NCBI GenBank assembly: GCA_963576565.1
Contig: OY755038.1
Location: forward strand, 180,767,452 to 180,831,451
DNA: 64,000 nt
Origin: Aspidapion aeneum
Taxonomy: Eukaryota > Arthropoda > Insecta > Coleoptera > Brentidae
Direction of reading: 5' to 3'
The position numbers and the translations under genes were made by a program. Positions 23,701 to 34,579 of the stretch are shown here, piece after piece (within the stretch, counting starts at the first letter, position 1; every line of letters begins with the position of its first letter). Below the pieces are notes generated by a model, which was given only the letters and a program-made list of their open reading frames with translations, made no database searches and was not told the origin of the DNA.

Positions 23701-24404
23701 TTTTCTATAAACTTTGTATTATGCATTTTATTCAATAAGGCACGCGGGTTGACAACAAATCGTTCTTTAAGTTCAAACTATTCTAAAGGTATCTATTTAA
23801 AAAATCAAAGATAATTTATAGATTGATTTTTGGTTCAAAATATTTCAAATTAAAAAAACTTTAAAGAATTTACGTACATAACCAAAATGTTGTACGTAAC
23901 AAGTGTGGAAAGTAATACTTTTTCGCACGAGAGGGCAATTTCAGGGCGGCAAAGACACTTTAAAGTTAAGTTAAGAACATAAAAAATCGCTATTCTTTGT
24001 AAAAAAATCAAAGTTTTTATGCGACAAAGATAAGTTTTTATTTTAACAAAAAAATCGCGTCGACCCGAAAAAAAATGTTTATTGGGCTGCCAATTATACC
24101 AATTAAGTATAAATAGATACTACTGTTGTAATCCCTAAAATTAGGGTTTAAACAAAAGGTACGTAGTTTTTCCCTAAAGAGCATACAAAAAATAAAAACT
24201 TACTCTCTTCCATTGATCACCATTCTTTGTGGCTCCAGGAAGCTTATTTAATTTTTCTGCGACCTCTGTCCACTTTGCAGCAACCACTTCAGCACTTACA
24301 GTAGAATTAAAATGCGGGTTTGCGCCTAACAATAAATCTTTGTCTACCAAAGCACATAGCAAATTTACTTGTTGCTTGCTAGGATATTCTCTTTTTTTGT
24401 TCAT
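20774..24404 (-). CDS. Harbinger Myb/SANT-like accessory protein, 9 exons, 343 aa
   Basis: It is the second Harbinger protein, which in this superfamily binds DNA and helps the transposase reach the nucleus and ends. Exons on the minus strand by GT-AG reading are 24404-24204, 23366-23223, 22736-22659, 22573-22526, 22438-22309, 21932-21858, 21780-21691, 21157-21080 and 20961-20774. They sum to 1032 nt and every phase agrees, with no stop before the TAA. Residues 1-90 form a zeste/Myb-SANT-like domain (KREYPSKQQVNLLCAL, AAKWTEVAEKLN, DQWKRTWRLFRSRTKKK). Residues 162-198 are a cysteine/histidine cluster (C-x4-C-x7-C-x2-C-x4-C-x2-H-x7-C-x3-H), probably zinc binding. An acidic linker follows, then a charged C-terminal helix with KQTEAFEKQTAVFEKLTE, probably a coiled coil. 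The start is the first ATG of the conserved domain. Confidence 0.85.
22025..22159. mobile_element. MITE, 135 bp, in intron of the Myb-like gene
   Basis: TAAGGGCGCGTATTCAT at 22025 is answered by ATGAATACGCGCCTTA ending at 22159. There is no coding capacity. It lies in the intron between exons 5 and 6 and does not touch the splice sites. Confidence 0.75.
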
Positions 24405-24619
24405 AATTACCACGATTATAAAAACGAAATTTTTTTATCGTTCCAATAAAAAACAATTGAGAAATTGAAAGAGCGTTATTTTTTCAACGCTAACTACGCG
24501 GTAAAAAATGCGGGAAATTTAAAATTTAAACGAAGATCGACATCAGATATAGTAGGTCAGTAAAGGGGTGCGTGTTGTAAAAATATTATATACCGATATG
24601 CAGGCCAGAAGCGCGTGAT

Positions 24620-24965
24620 TTACTTTACTAGCCTTTTTTTGCGAAAATTTTAAACCCAATCGTGGTTAATAGTAATCTTTTTTTCTGAATGTTATATAAG
24701 TGAGATGTAGCATACCACATCATACCAGAAAATAGAGAATTATTGGAATATGGAATGACAACTTTACATTGTACTGTGATCTTTCAATAAACGGCTTTTG
24801 TTTACTATATGAAACAGAATAAAAACTGACTTCCTTTACTAATGGAAAATAAACGCCTTAGTTTTAAATTCGACTGTGGCATGTCAATTTTGAATGATAA
24901 AATGTCAGTTTTTAATATGAAACTGTCAGAATACTGCCTAGCACTATTATAGCCTGACTTTAATC
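24620..24965. other. Unassigned; fragments of the 25-kb MITE family
   Basis: Segments such as AAACTGTCAGAATACTGCCT near 24.92 kb resemble the arms of the adjacent element, suggesting a partial second copy. No gene was seen. Confidence 0.45.
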
Positions 24966-25818
24966 TAATAATAGGGATTTATTGCAATAAAGCCAGGCAA
25001 TAATTGTGCCAGGCACTATTTTGACAGTTTCGCATTATAGGAACAGCTGTCTTCTTTCAAAATTAGGCCTTTGTGTATTATATAAGCCGGCAATAATAAT
25101 ACCGCCACAATTAATGGAAATAAACGACTAGATTGATAAATTTGACTTTGGTATGTCAATTTTGAAAGATCAACTGTCACCTTTCAATGGAAAACTGTCA
25201 AAATAGTGCCCGGCACTATTATTGTCTGGCTTTATTGCAATAAGTCCCCAATTACCTAATACTCCCCGCTTACCGCTCTGTCAGCACTGTCACACAGTAA
25301 CTATCTAGTCAAGATAGTTTTTTTTAAGGGTTTGGTCATAATTTCTGTCATAATCAGTCTGCCAAATTTCAGCTTTGTAGCATGTCTAGAAGTACAGTAG
25401 AATTTTGATGATCTATACATGAGTTAGTGAGTGGCAATTTTCGACGTTTTTTAAAACGCAACTACTTTACAACTTCATGGAAGTCCATGAAACTTGGCGG
25501 GGTTGTTAACTCTATGAAGATCTATAACTGTGCAAAGTCTGAGTTTCGTAGCTCATTCCGAAGTAGAGTTTTAGATAGGTAAAATATGGGCTGAAATGTT
25601 TCAAGACAAGATGGTACAGCAGTTTACGCGAACTTGGCGGAGCCGTGCCCCCAGATTTATGGCCAGTTGCACCAAGTGTTGAGGGTAAAATGTAATTTTG
25701 GTTGTTTAGCACAGTCCTTATTTTGAAAGAAGACAGCTGTTCTAATAATGTGAAACTGTCAATATAGTGCCCGGCACAATTTGTGCCTTGCTTTATTGCA
25801 ATAGGTCCCTATTATTAA
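24966..25818. mobile_element. Composite TIR element, arms about 100 bp
   Basis: The left arm has ATAGGGATTTATTGCAATAA, then AGCCAGGCA, TGCCAGGCACTATTTTGACA and CAGCTGTCTTCTTTCAAAAT. It is matched inverted at about 25717-25818. Inside, a second shorter arm (25.10-25.26 kb) and an inverted piece of the dispersed repeat of 33-34 kb are present, so the element is a nested mosaic. No transposase was seen. Confidence 0.75.
25352..25618 (-). repeat. Inverted fragment of the 33-34.6 kb dispersed repeat
   Basis: CTGCCAAATTTCAGCTTTGT, then TAGCATGTCTAGAAGTACAG and GCTCATTCCGAAGTAGAG match in reverse the segment 34.33-34.57 kb and 63.54-63.74 kb. The order is preserved, so it is one fragment. Confidence 0.85.
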
Positions 25819-25819
25819 T

Positions 25820-26754
25820 TTATAAAACTTATAATTACAATAAATCTTAGTACCCGTAAATAAAAAAAAAATTAAAACTTAATACAAACTTTTAAAACAT
25901 CTTTGATCTTTAAATTTGTAAAAAAGGTGTGTCCACTTTTAAAATTACCATATTCTAACACCGAAAATAGACTTTTTCAAAGACAATTCGCAAAACAGAG
26001 GAAAAACATTCCTATGTAAGTATAATATTTTAAATGCACAAAGCGCAATTTTTAAGAAAATTGTTATTTTTTAAAATATTTCACCTACAGCTTATTTTAT
26101 TTACATGTGGTGCTAAAATTCAGAACAGACTTTATTAAAAACGGGAAGGTAAAAAAATCTAATAAACGACTAAAATAGGTTTCGTCATCGTCCTAGGCTT
26201 TGTAAAAAATGTTTGGTAGTTTAATAAAACTAAAGATAGTTTTAGTAGGACTTAAGACGTACTTAAATGTAGAATGTGTTTTTCCTTTTGGTGTTTTAAT
26301 ATAAATAAACAAAATATATTCAACATAGGTACGAGTGATCTTTAAAGTTTTACTTTGAAAGAATTAATATAAAGTTAATAACAAATATATTAAAGATTTT
26401 AACAAATAACAAAAAACGTTTTAATAATTAGCATGATCCTATTCTATTATGACAAAAGGAACCAAACCAAACTGAACTGTCTTTTGCTTAAATTGTGTAT
26501 TCTGTTCTCAGGTAATGTTTCAATAGTGTAGTAAAACCGGTACGTTCCCATTATTGCGTGGGCCTTCATATCGCACAACAAATATTTATCGCGTAATAAC
26601 ACACACATCTTTGTTGCTTAACTTCACGTTCTAGGATTGAGAACGTTGGGAATTAAAAAGTTAACCTGTAAAAATGTAAATAACTTATTTACCTAATCTG
26701 TGTAAATAATTAAAAAAAAATAGAAAAAAAGTGCGTGAAATTGCTATTAGTTAT
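25820..26754. other. AT-rich stretch, no assignable feature
   Basis: No gene or clear repeat was recognised. Weak similarity to 11.9-12.0 kb begins near the right edge as a continuation of the inverted repeat pair. Confidence 0.45.
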
Positions 26755-27098
26755 GCATAGGTGAAGTTTTAATTAAAAAATAATAAATCCTGCCCTGTGT
26801 TTGTTAAATCAAAAAAGTGACAGTTTAAAAGTAAAAACAATGTAATACAATCTCCGACAATCTCAAAAAACTCGCAAAATAGTGATAAAAGCAAACATGT
26901 GGGGCCAAATTATAAAGAATATTCCATAAAGGTATGTAAAAACATAAAAAATATTACATAAAAGTCTGTATTCTACACACAATGGTAGTTTTAAAATTTC
27001 CAGGGCCAAGTTGACTCTAGAGATTGTACTAGAGATTGTACCCGTGTTAAATCTCGAATGAGAGATTTAACAAGTTGTGGTCAAAATCGACCCCCAGG
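26755..27098 (-). repeat. Dispersed repeat, inverted partner of 11537-11900
   Basis: It runs from CATAGGTGAAGTTTTAATTA to GGTCAAAATCGACCCCCAGG and carries the same GTTAAATCTC/GAGATTTAAC stem as the partner. The two copies are nearly identical despite being 15 kb apart, so at least one arrived recently. Confidence 0.85.
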
Positions 27099-27099
27099 T

Positions 27100-27940
27100 T
27101 AAAAAAAAACATTTTGCCTTATTTTTATGCCTGGATTACGGTCTAAAAAGATGCCGCTTACTTTTGAATCAACTTACCTAATATTTATTAGGCTCTCCAA
27201 GCTCGTGTTGAACTAGCGCAGTATCGTATTCTATTAAAATTGCTCTGGGGAGTTGGCCCTGGACGACAGCACGAAAACAGTGTCAGTAGACCACTATGGG
27301 CGCACTAACTTTCTTAAAAAAGGCCTATTGTAATCCACATAGTGACTGAAAGGGTTAATCCAGCCCTGCAGTAATTTCCTAAAATATAAATGCAGTGAAT
27401 TTTTGCAAAATCCCTTAAAAAAAACATTTAATTGGTAGCTATTATCTGCAAAGAACTTAAAAATAGTACCCACTCTACATGTAAAAAATGTCATTCAAAC
27501 TGGTTTGTCATTTTTGAATTACAACGCCAAGATCCAGAGGAGCAGATGGATAGACAGGCGGACGGAAAAACAGACAACAGGCAACGCTACAGAAAATGGA
27601 AATAAGATCTCCTATTATGAAAATGTTTAGATCGGAAAGGATTTTTGAAAATTTGAACACTTTTTTTTGCACGAATATAATAACTTCCATGACGAGGGAA
27701 GAAAAGTAAATTAGGCACCTACTAAATAAATAAGAGCATATTTTAACCACGCACAGTTGCCTTTCTTTCCAAATATATGGTCTGGTAAGCTGAGCCATAA
27801 AAAACTCCCAGTTTAATATTGCAGGCAAGGAATGAAAAAATAAGATTAACCTTAAGTTAGCTGTACCAAATATGAAAAGCTTATTATAATACTCAAAGAC
27901 AAAAACATTCAAGTGCAGGAATATCAAGATTATATAAATA
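27100..27940. other. AT-rich stretch, no assignable feature
   Basis: A long minus-strand open frame (27508-27972) is hydrophobic low-complexity translation without motifs and is not called. Nothing else was seen. Confidence 0.45.
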
Positions 27941-27944
27941 TATA

Positions 27945-29139
27945 CCAAGTGGGCCAAAAAAAAACTGGCCAATTTCTTTTTTATTATAATTTTTGAACTA
28001 TAACATCGATTTTAATAAGACGAACTGCACTTGGCAGATAATTAATCAGAGTTTCGACTAAATATATGTTTTTGTCCTAGATCTTAAAATCCAAGATGGC
28101 AGACAAAATTAAATTGTACCCTTCAAATATGCTCGTTTATTTTTGTGTTGCGAACATGTTTTAATTATTTTTTTACATTAGTAAAAAAGCTGCACTCTTG
28201 CCACGCACAACAATGTACGAATCGGCAAAATCGGTTCGGTGGTTCCAAAAAAATATTTTAATTTCAACCATTGTTTTGAATATTATACGATTGCCTTGCC
28301 AATCATATCTGCATTTATTTCCTTATAAATTCATTACTATTACCTACTATACCGATCTTGATGAAATAAAAAACATTTTGATGAGAATAGATTGGTTTTT
28401 AAACTCATGATTATATCTTCATCTTAAAACTGAAGGTGGCGGACAGAATCATATTTGATTCTTCAAAATGACCTGTTTATTTTTATTTTCTGAATATATT
28501 TTACTTTTTTCTTAATTTGTAGGAAAGCACTACTATTCCTCCGCTTAACGAAGTACAAATTGTTAAAATCGGTGTGGTGATTCTTAAAAAAATCTATTTT
28601 TGTTTCAACCATTATTTTACAGATTATACGATTGCATTGCCAATCCTGTCTTCAATTTTAAGATGGCGACAAATTTTGATTATGATCTTTGAAACGCGAT
28701 TAATTCTTACCAGAATGTTTTTCTTTGCATCAAAATCGGTGAAGTAGTAATGAATTTATAAGGAAATAAATGCAGACATGACTGGCAAGGCAATTGTATA
28801 ATATTCAAAACAATGGATGAAACAAAAATATTTTTTTGTAGAACTACCAAAACGATTTTTCTGATTCGCACCTCGTTGTGCGTGGCAAGAGTGCAGCTTT
28901 TTTACTAATTTAAAAAAATTAATACAATATATTTACAATATAAGAATAAACGAGCATCTTTGAAAGGTACAATTTAATTTCGTCAGCCATCTTGGGTTTT
29001 AAGATGGAGGACAAAAAATATATTTAGTCAAAACTCTGATTAATTATCTGCCAAGTGTAGTTTGTTCCTATAAAATCGATGATACAGTTTAAAAGTTATA
29101 ATAAAAAAAAATTGTCCGGTTTTTTTTTGGCCCAGCCTG
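27945..29139. mobile_element. mariner-like foldback element, 1.2 kb
   Basis: The left end CCAAGTGGGCCAAAAAAAAA and the right end, whose complement is CAGGCTGGGCCAAAAAAAAA, sit directly inside TA (27943-27944, 29140-29141). The arms are matched for about 400 bp (for example GTGCGTGGCAAGAGTGCAGC at 28.87 kb against GCTGCACTCTTGCCACGCAC at 28.19 kb). A third, direct copy of the left-arm sequence lies at about 28.43-28.66 kb. TIR start and TA duplication indicate a mariner-type non-autonomous element without transposase. Confidence 0.8.
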
Positions 29140-29141
29140 TA

Positions 29142-30228
29142 TATTCTAATATTCACTGAATCGGTCGATGATATTCATAGAGCAATATACATTCAAATAC
29201 ATCTACGATATGTCCATGGACGTATATTTAGTATTTAAAGTAAAGTGTAATTTCAGAATATCACTCTTAATGTACTGATAACAGAGCACACTCTGAAATA
29301 ATACATGTATTGGAGATGAGACTATGTGCGAGACCTCATGATATCGTATTTTTTATTTTTATTTACGTAATATGTGGAAAATATCTACAAAAATCTTGAG
29401 CTTCGAGGAGAACCCGGGCCTCCAAGCCCCACCTTTCTGGCTTGCGCGATATTCGACACTTCATCGGCACCTGGGGATGTTGTGAACACATTAAACTATC
29501 TAGGCAATAAAACTAGGCAAACCTTCCCACAATTCGTAAAAAACGTAAAATAAATGTTGTCCCCTATGTTTTCATGTTTAGTGGGTTGAAGTTTCAAGGA
29601 TAGAGCGAAGGATCTACTCTAAAGTATGGGCTTCCTGGATTAAGTATCTTCTTGGAGCTGCACCTTTCCAAGTTCGAAACGTCCTTTAGATGTACATCTA
29701 TCAGACTGCCATGGACGGATATGCAGTTTACATAAAGGTATAATTAAAATCACGTTTTACAGATATTTGATGGATAGCCGTATAACATTTATTGGATATT
29801 CCACCTCTGACTGATCGTCCTTTTTATTACCCAACTGCAGCACGGCGAAAGGAAGGGTAATGTTTTTCGCTGTGGATATGTATGTATGTATGTATGTAAC
29901 TGTGTATGTTTGTGTCACGCTGGAGGCTAACGGCTGAATCGATTTTGACAAAAAATATGTCGTTGAATTGCTACTGATCTCGAAGGTGCTATAGGCTATA
30001 TTTTTTTTAAAGACGAATCAACATGGCGGTCGTCAGATAATATATAGTCCATCAGACGTAAATATGCCGTTCACGGATATCCGTCAGATATCCACTGGAT
30101 ATACTTTTGTAATATGGGGTGGCTCGTTATAGGATAAAACGTGTTTTGAGACTATACTACACCTGTAAAACTATTATATTAAAAATGTTCGAAGCTGTTC
30201 ACAAGGCCCCCTAGTTAGATGCTAAAAA
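29142..30228. other. Unassigned; contains (TATG)n and a dispersed-repeat piece
   Basis: TATGTATGTATGTATG at about 29878-29894 is followed by GGCTGAATCGATTTTGACAA, a phrase typical of insect dispersed repeats. No gene was seen. Confidence 0.4.
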
Positions 30229-30230
30229 TA

Positions 30231-31223
30231 CAGTGAAGTCCGGATATAACAAACCTTAAAAATGAACTAAATACGGTTCGTTATATCCGTTATAGACAGT
30301 AATAAATAAATTTTGTTTAATTTTTTGTGCTTCTTTTTTTAATAGTATCCAAGATTAAGGAAACTAAAAAAATTACAAAAAATACTATAAATTTTTATAT
30401 TTTTAAAAAAGGCAGAATACATACAAATAAAGATGTTTATTATTATTGTTATACATAGAAATATGTATGTACATAATATGATGGTATGTAATACATACAT
30501 AAAAGAAGCCTAAATCTTTTTTTATTATTATTATGAAATCCATAATTTTTGTTTGTACATTTCTACTTGAAAAATATTTCCTGTTTATATAGCTTTCAAG
30601 GTTACAAAATGATGCTCATATTTTATCAGGAACTTGGCGTAATTCCAAAAAATTACGAGTTTCCGAAATTTTGTTTTCCATTTCACGAATGGTTGGAACA
30701 TAAACCTTAGTGACTTCAACAGAATTATCCTGAACAGGATCATCATTATCTTCGTCATTATCACTTGAAACCATGTTTGAGGTTACAGAGAGATTACAAT
30801 TTGCTCATCAGTCAACGTTTCTCTTGCTACAATGTTTTTATTAATAATCACATAATCGCTAAAGTCGAAGTCACACATTTTTCTCTTAGCTTGTTCTTCT
30901 ACTAAATCAAGCATATCATTATCGAATTCATACTCATGATCATATTCTGGGTGTTGTGCATGTCTTTGCAACCATTCGTGTCGTTGCCGTATCGTCTAGT
31001 GTGAAAACGCCCATTGTCTGCTTATATAAAGTTCGTTTTAAAAGAAAAATACATATTCTAGATTATTAAAATTAGGTTCGCTATATCCGGAAGTTCGCTA
31101 TAAGCGGGATCGTTATAACCAGTAAGACAATACATGAATATTTATGGATGACATTTCGTATAAAGAAAAAAGGTTCGTATTAACCGGAAGTTCGCTATAA
31201 ACGGGTTCGTTATAAGCGGACTG
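30231..31223 (-). mobile_element. Tigger/pogo-like element, deleted, 993 bp
   Basis: TIR CAGTGAAGTCCGGATATAAC at 30231 is answered by GTTATAAGCGGACTG ending at 31223. TA lies on each side (30229-30230, 31224-31225). Sub-terminal GTTCGCTATA..CCGGAAGTTCGC repeats lie near 31.08-31.20 kb. It carries only the 3' part of a transposase on the minus strand, so most of the gene was lost. Confidence 0.8.
30616..31001 (-). pseudogene. Tigger-type transposase C-terminal remnant
   Basis: The frame RQRHEWLQRHAQHPEYDHEY (residues upstream are lost after a stop) continues through NDMLDLVEEQAKRK and ARETLTDEQIV. A shift at about 30786 is needed to follow into a second acidic block (SSDNDEDNDDPVQ) and EMENKISETRNFLELRQVP before a stop at 30616. 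An acidic tail with a LTDEQIV-type motif is usual at the end of Tigger/CENP-B-like transposases. The DDE core is absent, so it is inactive. Confidence 0.55.
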
Positions 31224-31225
31224 TA

Positions 31226-33010
31226 TTATCATTTATTATTTTTAAAAAAAATTTCTTGCCCTATGTTGAGACACTTTAAATTTTGGTCATGTCTTTTTGG
31301 AGTTACAAAGGTCTGACATTTTATTGCTTTCCTCGATCATAATTGGGAAGCTACTTAGGGATTGTTTTATCGGTTTTCGAAATACTGACGGCCTATAATT
31401 GATTTTTTTATGCCTTGTATCTCAGGTACTTTAAATGTAGACTAATTTTATTAAATATTATTTGAAATGGCTTTGTTGGAAGATCAAATAATCTTAGGTA
31501 AAAAGTGGGTAAGAAGCAGATATTTTTAACATTTTTTTTTAAATTTCAAAATTTAATTGTCAACATTACTAAAAACTGAACAGACATCAAATCCCATAAA
31601 TCAAAATCCAACTTAAATTATTTTAGGTTTTAATTATTTAGGAGTGCCCGTGAGTTTAAAAAAATCAAAGCTCTAATTTTTTTTGTTTAAAACTACTACT
31701 TTAGTACACTAAATTTCCTGACTTAGTATAACGTCTCTCTCTCGAAATTTAATAATTTCTTTATAACCTATATATCATTTAAAAAAAAAAATCATCAGCT
31801 AACTTAAGTCAAACAAAAAGAAGAGCGAAAATTGCTGATAAGCTGGCTTTGGCGTGTGCTTTAGTGCAACATAAAAATAATGATATGTCTAATATCTCTT
31901 GTACTTAAAGTTCAATGTTTGCTGTAATATTTTCCTTCTAAAAGTAAATTAAAATTTTAAGTCCTAAATCAGAGTACAGAATAAGTCATAGTAAGTGGAC
32001 AAATGAAGAAGTATGAAGCTTATTTTAAAACTAAAAGTTTATATAAACATATGTCCGTAAACGCTTACTTACGACAATATCATTGGCCCTAAATTTCTTT
32101 TAACATTCATCGCTGGTAGGTTGTAAAATTCAAAAAAAAATATCTTGCTTTGTAAAGAAAAGTTTTTTTTTATATTTCTGCTACTGTTATGGAAAAAATA
32201 TTAAAAATAGTTTTGGGTAATTTGCAAAATTTTTCAAATAGTAATTTAGTGATTTATTTTTTATTTTTTGCTCGATAAAGGATTAAACAAATAATTAGTT
32301 TTGTATTTTGGTTTGGTTAACTCCCGAGTAGCGCCCCGCAAAAAAGTTGAGGAGATAAGAAAGGGCAATAACCCCTGAAAAAATATCACCCTGGTGATTT
32401 TTTTAAGCTGTTGGCTTGTTTGGTCGTGTAACACTTAAATAGTAATAAGTATGTCAAATTGAGCTAAATATTTTAAAAACTGTATGAGTAATTTACAAAA
32501 AAACTAAAATAGTCTAAAATTACTACCTGTGGCTCCGTAACACTTTTAGTAATATAGCCAAGGAATCGCCTATATCTCCCAAACTCGTGGTTTTACCAAA
32601 AAATATCTACTACATTTTAGATCATAATTAGCTGAATATTTATCTAGTGGTAACACTTTTGCCTTTTTTACAACCCCCCCCCCAAACCTAACCGACCCCC
32701 CCCCCCCACAAGCGCCTCTAACTTAGAAAATCCAGGGGCGCAACTAGCCGCGCTATTTTGGGGGCTTGAGGCCCAGTATTAATCTCTAGAGAATTCTAAA
32801 AATCCGACCACAGGATGGAAGTGTGGTGGCTTAATTCACCTCAAGATGAAGGAAAAAATTGTAATATAGGAAATTGCTAAAAATTGCGCTGTATACACAG
32901 AAAAATATTGTTGAAAACAAGAAAACAAACAAGGTACACATAGTTTTCGGCATAAAATTAAGAAACTACCGGAAAATAAAAATAAAAATTGCGCTATGCA
33001 AAAATATATT

Positions 33011-33013
<3 letters not shown>
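31226..33013. other. AT-rich stretch, no assignable gene
   Basis: C-rich runs occur near 32.68-32.71 kb. A GGGGCGCAACTAGCC phrase at about 32.74 kb resembles other dispersed scraps in the window. No gene was recognised. Confidence 0.45.

Positions 33014-33051
<38 letters not shown>
33014..33051. repeat. (AT)n microsatellite at repeat edge
   Basis: Nineteen or so AT dinucleotides directly precede the dispersed repeat. The same arrangement, longer, precedes the other copy at 62204. Confidence 0.95.
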
Positions 33052-33053
<2 letters not shown>

Positions 33054-34579
33054 ATAAAGGGTACTTAGCCACCTCAAAACAAAGTATATAAATTACGTTG
33101 TCACCTCATATACAACTTTAGTACCTCACTTTTTTGAGGTGACAACGTTTTTCAATAAAATTTTCAGGGACGATTCCTAACACACTCAGCAAGCTATGCA
33201 AAATTTTGTTCTGAGGTCACAAAATGGTACATATAGCTACTTTTTGGTCGTGTAGTTCACGTATCTACCGGTGGCGCTAGCGTCGCTTTTACTGTAACTA
33301 AACGGTCCACTGAGCCACCTCGGTGGTATAACACGTATTCTGCGTATTAAAACCGCGTCGCAGCGGCCTCAGAAATTTGGCAACATTGCAGATTAGATTT
33401 TAGACGCTACGGGTTTCTATGTTATATGTAATTTGTACCTGCTTTTTTACCCTTGGAATATCTAATAGAATTCTCAGAAACGAGTGCCTGAGTCTGATAT
33501 TTTAAGAGGGGCTTTGTAAAGGATTATTATTGTATTTTTTATCTTATTGAAATAAGTTGACTAATTTTGCTAGTCTTCATACATTTTTTTGCTTATTCTG
33601 GCTGGTAGTTTTTAACGGTTTTATTTAACTTGACTTGATTGATTTTGTAATATAATACATTTTTGCGGCAGCTATTCAGACACTTTCCTATGGGCAAGAC
33701 TTGAAATTAGTTAAGTAGTTTAACCATATAATATGACGTTTTGGTGTAAAAGGTCCGAAGCTTGGCACAATTATAGAGCGATGCCTGCTCTCGCCGCTTT
33801 TTTAAAAAAATGGCGCACGAATTCTCTTTTTTTTAAATAACTTGGTTTTTGTACAAAGTTTGAAACAAAAATTATAGTCAACAAAATTTTATACGAAAAT
33901 GCTAAACTGTGTTTTTTGTTAGACTAAAAACAAGGTTCGAGGTATGATATTAACCATTTTTTCATTTTGGAATTTGTCCAATTTTTTTTTGGTGGCCTTT
34001 AAATTAAAATTACTCATTTTTGAGAATGATTGAAATGACATGAAATAAGGATAAATAAATATATTAATTAATTAAAAAATATTAATCAGTTGCATGGGTA
34101 ATATTCTTGGTAAGATACAAACCATAAAGTTTTGGGTCTACCCACATATATGTATTTATATATTATATGCAAAATAAACTGAAATAATTAGGTTTTATCT
34201 AATTTTCTAAAAACTAAGTACCCAAGACTTCATGGGCTCTTTTGAAAAAAAAACATGTATTAGTTTTATAGGTTTCGTGTATTAGGTTCGCGCGCCGTAT
34301 ACCATCTTTTCTTGAAACATTTCAGCCGATATTTGACCTATCTAAAACTTTACTTCGGAATGAGTTACGAATCTCAAACTTTGCATAGTCGTAGATCTGC
34401 ATGGAGTTAACAACCCCTCCAAGTTTCATGGAATTCCATAAAGTAGTAAAGTAGTTACGAAATTTCAAAAAACGTCGAAATTGCCACTCACTCACTCACT
34501 CACTCATGTATAGATCATCAATATTCTACTGTACTTCTAGACATGCTACAAAGCTGAAATTTGACAGACTTATAGAAAT
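33052..34579 (+). repeat. Dispersed repeat family A, left half (interrupted)
   Basis: It is nearly collinear with 62270-63760, from GGTACTTAGCCACCTCAAAA to AGACTTATAGAAATTGTGG. Shared landmarks include GTATCTACCGGTGGCGCTAG, TTCGCGCG(C/T)CGTATACCAT and CACTCACTCACTCACTCA. Continuity is lost at 34580-34587, where the Gypsy LTR begins, and resumes at 54089. No transposase or other gene was recognised within it. Confidence 0.9.

Larger units (their letters stand above)
17098..24611. mobile_element. Complete PIF/Harbinger transposon, about 7.5 kb
   Basis: The ends are inverted relatives. CTTCCGGCCTGCATATC... with TTTACTGATCTACT further in (17098-17150) is answered by ...GATATGCAGGCCAGAAG with AGTAGGTCAGTAAA further in (24551-24611). 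The match is about three quarters by eye over 55-60 bp. Between them lie a Harbinger DDE transposase (+) and a Myb/SANT-like gene (-) in the tail-to-tail layout common in this superfamily. Both read as uninterrupted spliced frames. The exact outer bases and the expected 3-bp duplication could not be fixed. Two small MITEs have since landed in introns (17937-18074, 22025-22159). Confidence 0.85.

Noticed and set aside
27508..27972. 154-codon open frame on the minus strand, very hydrophobic
   Set aside because: Composition follows from T-rich DNA; there are no motifs, and its upstream end runs into the mariner-like foldback.
33014..33051. AT dinucleotide run as promoter or origin
   Set aside because: It is an ordinary microsatellite at a repeat edge with nothing pointing to function.
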